Shown here piece after piece: positions 14,736 through 16,111 of a stretch of 16,111 nucleotides of DNA (the first letter of the stretch is position 1; each line of letters begins with the position of its first letter). Source of the stretch: CAYZBM01 sp964476705. GTDB taxonomy: Bacteria; Pseudomonadota; Alphaproteobacteria; Rickettsiales; UBA6187. The stretch lies in NCBI GenBank assembly GCA_964476705.1, contig CAYZBM010000048.1, positions 1 through 16,111 of the forward strand, written 5' to 3'. Under the pieces are notes generated by a model. That model had not been told where the DNA came from. It made no database searches and saw nothing but the letters and a program-made list of their open reading frames with translations. A program made the translations under genes and the position numbers.

Positions 14736-14810
14736 GGTATAGTAGATCAAGAAATAATTTACCTCTAATCAATAATTATTAAATTTAGTAGATCAGCAAT
14801 CTACTATACC
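14736..14810. repeat. Structured repeat overlapping the end of the guanylyltransferase-like gene
   Basis: GGTATAGTAGAT (14736-14747) and ATCTACTATACC (14799-14810) are perfect 12-bp inverted arms. An inner stem AATAATT/AATTATT (14753-14759, 14774-14780) and an extra internal TAGTAGATCA (14787-14796) add structure. The right arm contains the TAG stop (14804-14806) of the minus-strand gene. This is a second locus of the repeat family seen at 8571-8674. It may be a transcript end or mRNA stabiliser. The neighbouring 14715-14735 stretch has a short CCGG-AATAAAT-CCGG dyad. Confidence 0.65.
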
Positions 14811-15724
14811 TTACAAAGATTATTTAAAAATTTTTCTAATGGTTCGCCTCTAGCTTCGTTCTGACTTTGTTGCCATAATTGATACCAACCATTTTGTTTA
14901 GAAGTATCAATGGGTAAAGTATAACTAGCTAAAGGATGTGAATTTTGCTGAGCAAGTAAACCTAAATGTTTGGTTAAAGATTGTGCCGGTAGATTACGGA
15001 AAATATTTTGCGCTACAACTGAGCCATAAAAACTATCGCGACTATTTTTATAAGCTTCTAAAGCCATTTCTTTATTGTCATTATGAATATAATTCAGCCA
15101 GTTAGTAGCTGAAGCTAATAAAACACCGCTACTTGCTAAACAATAAGGTTGTTGCCAAATAGATTCTACGGTTTTATCTGAAGGATGGGGAATAAACATT
15201 CTCAAATGTTGAATACGATCAAAATCTTCAAAATGTTTGCCGCCAACAATATAAGCATAATCAACATCTGGCTTAAAGGGTTTTAGGCCAAATAAAATAA
15301 AATTTCCTTGAAAAGCTGCTCTTACTGAATACATTATTGCATGTTTAAGAACACCTGAATAATATGAAGTCTGATGCACCGGCATAATCCACAATACCGG
15401 GTCAGTAAATTTAGATAAAGCATGAAAAGCTGCTATGGTTATGGCCATAGAAGGTTTGTTATATGAGGGAGTTACTATAACGTTATTTTTTAAAGTAGTA
15501 TGCACATTGAGCAATTGCTCATTCATAATTCCAGTATATTCAAAAGGTACAATAGTTATTACATGATCGGGTCTGGCAAGTGACAAAGCGCAGTTAAGAG
15601 TTGACTGAAATAAACTGGTACTATTTTGGCAGGATCTAGCAAATAAGCCATTATACATATCATTTACCGCCTCGGCTGGCGGATGTTCATCAATAGGGAT
15701 AATTACCGGAATTAGGGTAGGCAT
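14804..15724 (-). CDS. Degenerate mannose-1-phosphate guanylyltransferase-like protein
   Basis: The 306-residue protein aligns along its length with the GT-A nucleotidyltransferase domain of ManC-type mannose-1-phosphate guanylyltransferases. Recognisable landmarks in order are P-V-I-I-P (6-10), S-L-F-Q-S-T-L (37-43), N-K-P-S-M-A-I-T-I-A-A (89-99, matching N-T-A-P-A-I-A), L-W-I-M-P-V-H-Q (111-118, matching P-A-D-H), F-G-L-K-P-F-K-P (145-152) and A-S-S-G-V-L-L (197-203, matching N-S-G). The GG-x-G-T-R nucleotide loop is absent after P-V-I-I-P. The metal-binding P-A-D-H has become P-V-H-Q. The E-K-P lysine site reads P-H-P (179-181). It is therefore probably not a working transferase. Its role is unknown, perhaps structural or regulatory. 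The reading frame is intact, which suggests selection. Confidence 0.7.
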   Translation of the reverse strand: MPTLIPVIIPIDEHPPAEAVNDMYNGLFARSCQNSTSLFQSTLNCALSLARPDHVITIVPFEYTGIMNEQLLNVHTTLKNNVIVTPSYNKPSMAITIAAFHALSKFTDPVLWIMPVHQTSYYSGVLKHAIMYSVRAAFQGNFILFGLKPFKPDVDYAYIVGGKHFEDFDRIQHLRMFIPHPSDKTVESIWQQPYCLASSGVLLASATNWLNYIHNDNKEMALEAYKNSRDSFYGSVVAQNIFRNLPAQSLTKHLGLLAQQNSHPLASYTLPIDTSKQNGWYQLWQQSQNEARGEPLEKFLNNLCKV

Positions 15725-15881
15725 AACCTTGCTTTTAAAATAGACTGTAAACTAATGTTTAACTATTTTTATACAGAATAAAACAATTCTTGCCTAGGGG
15801 TAAAAACGATTTTCTTGAAAATAGGGTAAGTTTCAGCTATTTTGTGCATCTTAAATATTGTTTTATAAAATAAATTATTCC

Positions 15882-16111
15882 ATGAGCCAGCTAAAAACCG
15901 ATATTGAAATTATAAATGAACGTAAGGCAACGCTGATTGAGCATGTCAATGAGCTCAAAATTAGACTATTAAAAGTTTCCTTATTTTTTCTAATTGTTCT
16001 TAGTGTAAGTTATATTTATTCAGCAGAAATTTATAATTTTTTGGTAGCACCCTTAGCTGAAATATATAAAGATCAACCAGATAAAAAATTAATTTATACC
16101 GGCTTAACAGA
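15882..16111 (+). CDS. tatC: Sec-independent (Tat) translocase subunit TatC, 3' truncated by window
   Basis: TatC is the substrate-recognising membrane subunit of the twin-arginine translocase, which moves folded proteins across the inner membrane. Only the first 76 complete codons are inside the window. The signature L-I-E-H-V-N-E-L-K-I-R-L-L (18-30) keeps the conserved Glu24 and Arg28. A first transmembrane segment (about 29-48), the A-P-L motif (56-58) and the periplasmic L-I-Y-T-G-L-T-E start (70-77) follow. The start ATG at 15882 is the first after the AT-rich divergent gap with the guanylyltransferase-like gene. A TTGTGC/TATAAA pair (15842-15847, 15864-15869) is a possible weak promoter. 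tatA and tatB are not seen in the window. Confidence 0.93.
   Translation, partial: MSQLKTDIEIINERKATLIEHVNELKIRLLKVSLFFLIVLSVSYIYSAEIYNFLVAPLAEIYKDQPDKKLIYTGLT

Overview
The window is AT-rich and looks like a chromosome segment of an intracellular alphaproteobacterium, most likely order Rickettsiales. The reasons are the gene set (7Fe ferredoxin fdxA, ccmC, lipB, gatCAB, ruvX, tatC), the AT-rich coding and spacer DNA, and the structured palindromic elements between genes. The exact taxon is inferred and cannot be settled from the sequence alone.

Left part (1-7779), mostly housekeeping. It opens with two strong hairpins (55-88, 104-131) and an unrecognised membrane protein (285-866). fdxA and ccmC follow on the minus strand. 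A spacer of about 455 bp then carries a palindromic element (2163-2285) directly against a minus-strand tRNA-Leu(GAG). lipB (+) converges with a minus-strand operon read as gatC-gatA-gatB-SDR epimerase (7224 down to 3137). Their facing 3' ends share one 11-bp hairpin that contains both stop codons. ruvX (+) diverges from gatC.

Middle part (7780-13931), accessory. Behind ruvX is a gene with a good ribosome binding site at 7787-7792. It appears frameshifted after about 30 codons and continues as a 223-codon frame to 8566. A spacer of 472 bp follows, holding several repeats and an inverted repeat just upstream of a 1630-codon gene (9039-13931). By eye, the 1630-residue protein is built from three recurring module types (A, B, C) in the order A1-B1-C1-A2-B2-C2-C3-A3. 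Low-complexity Ser/Asp/Glu and Lys/Arg tails separate or flank them. The smaller upstream protein is one further A module. I do not recognise this family. It is the best candidate in the window for an undescribed system, possibly a host-directed protein.

Right part (13893-16111). A minus-strand prepilin-peptidase-like (A24) gene overlaps the 3' end of the large gene by 39 bp and has an altered second active-site motif. A minus-strand protein follows that keeps the framework of mannose-1-phosphate guanylyltransferase but has lost its signature catalytic motifs. A structured repeat overlaps its stop codon and resembles repeats downstream of the 8566 gene. The window ends inside tatC (+).
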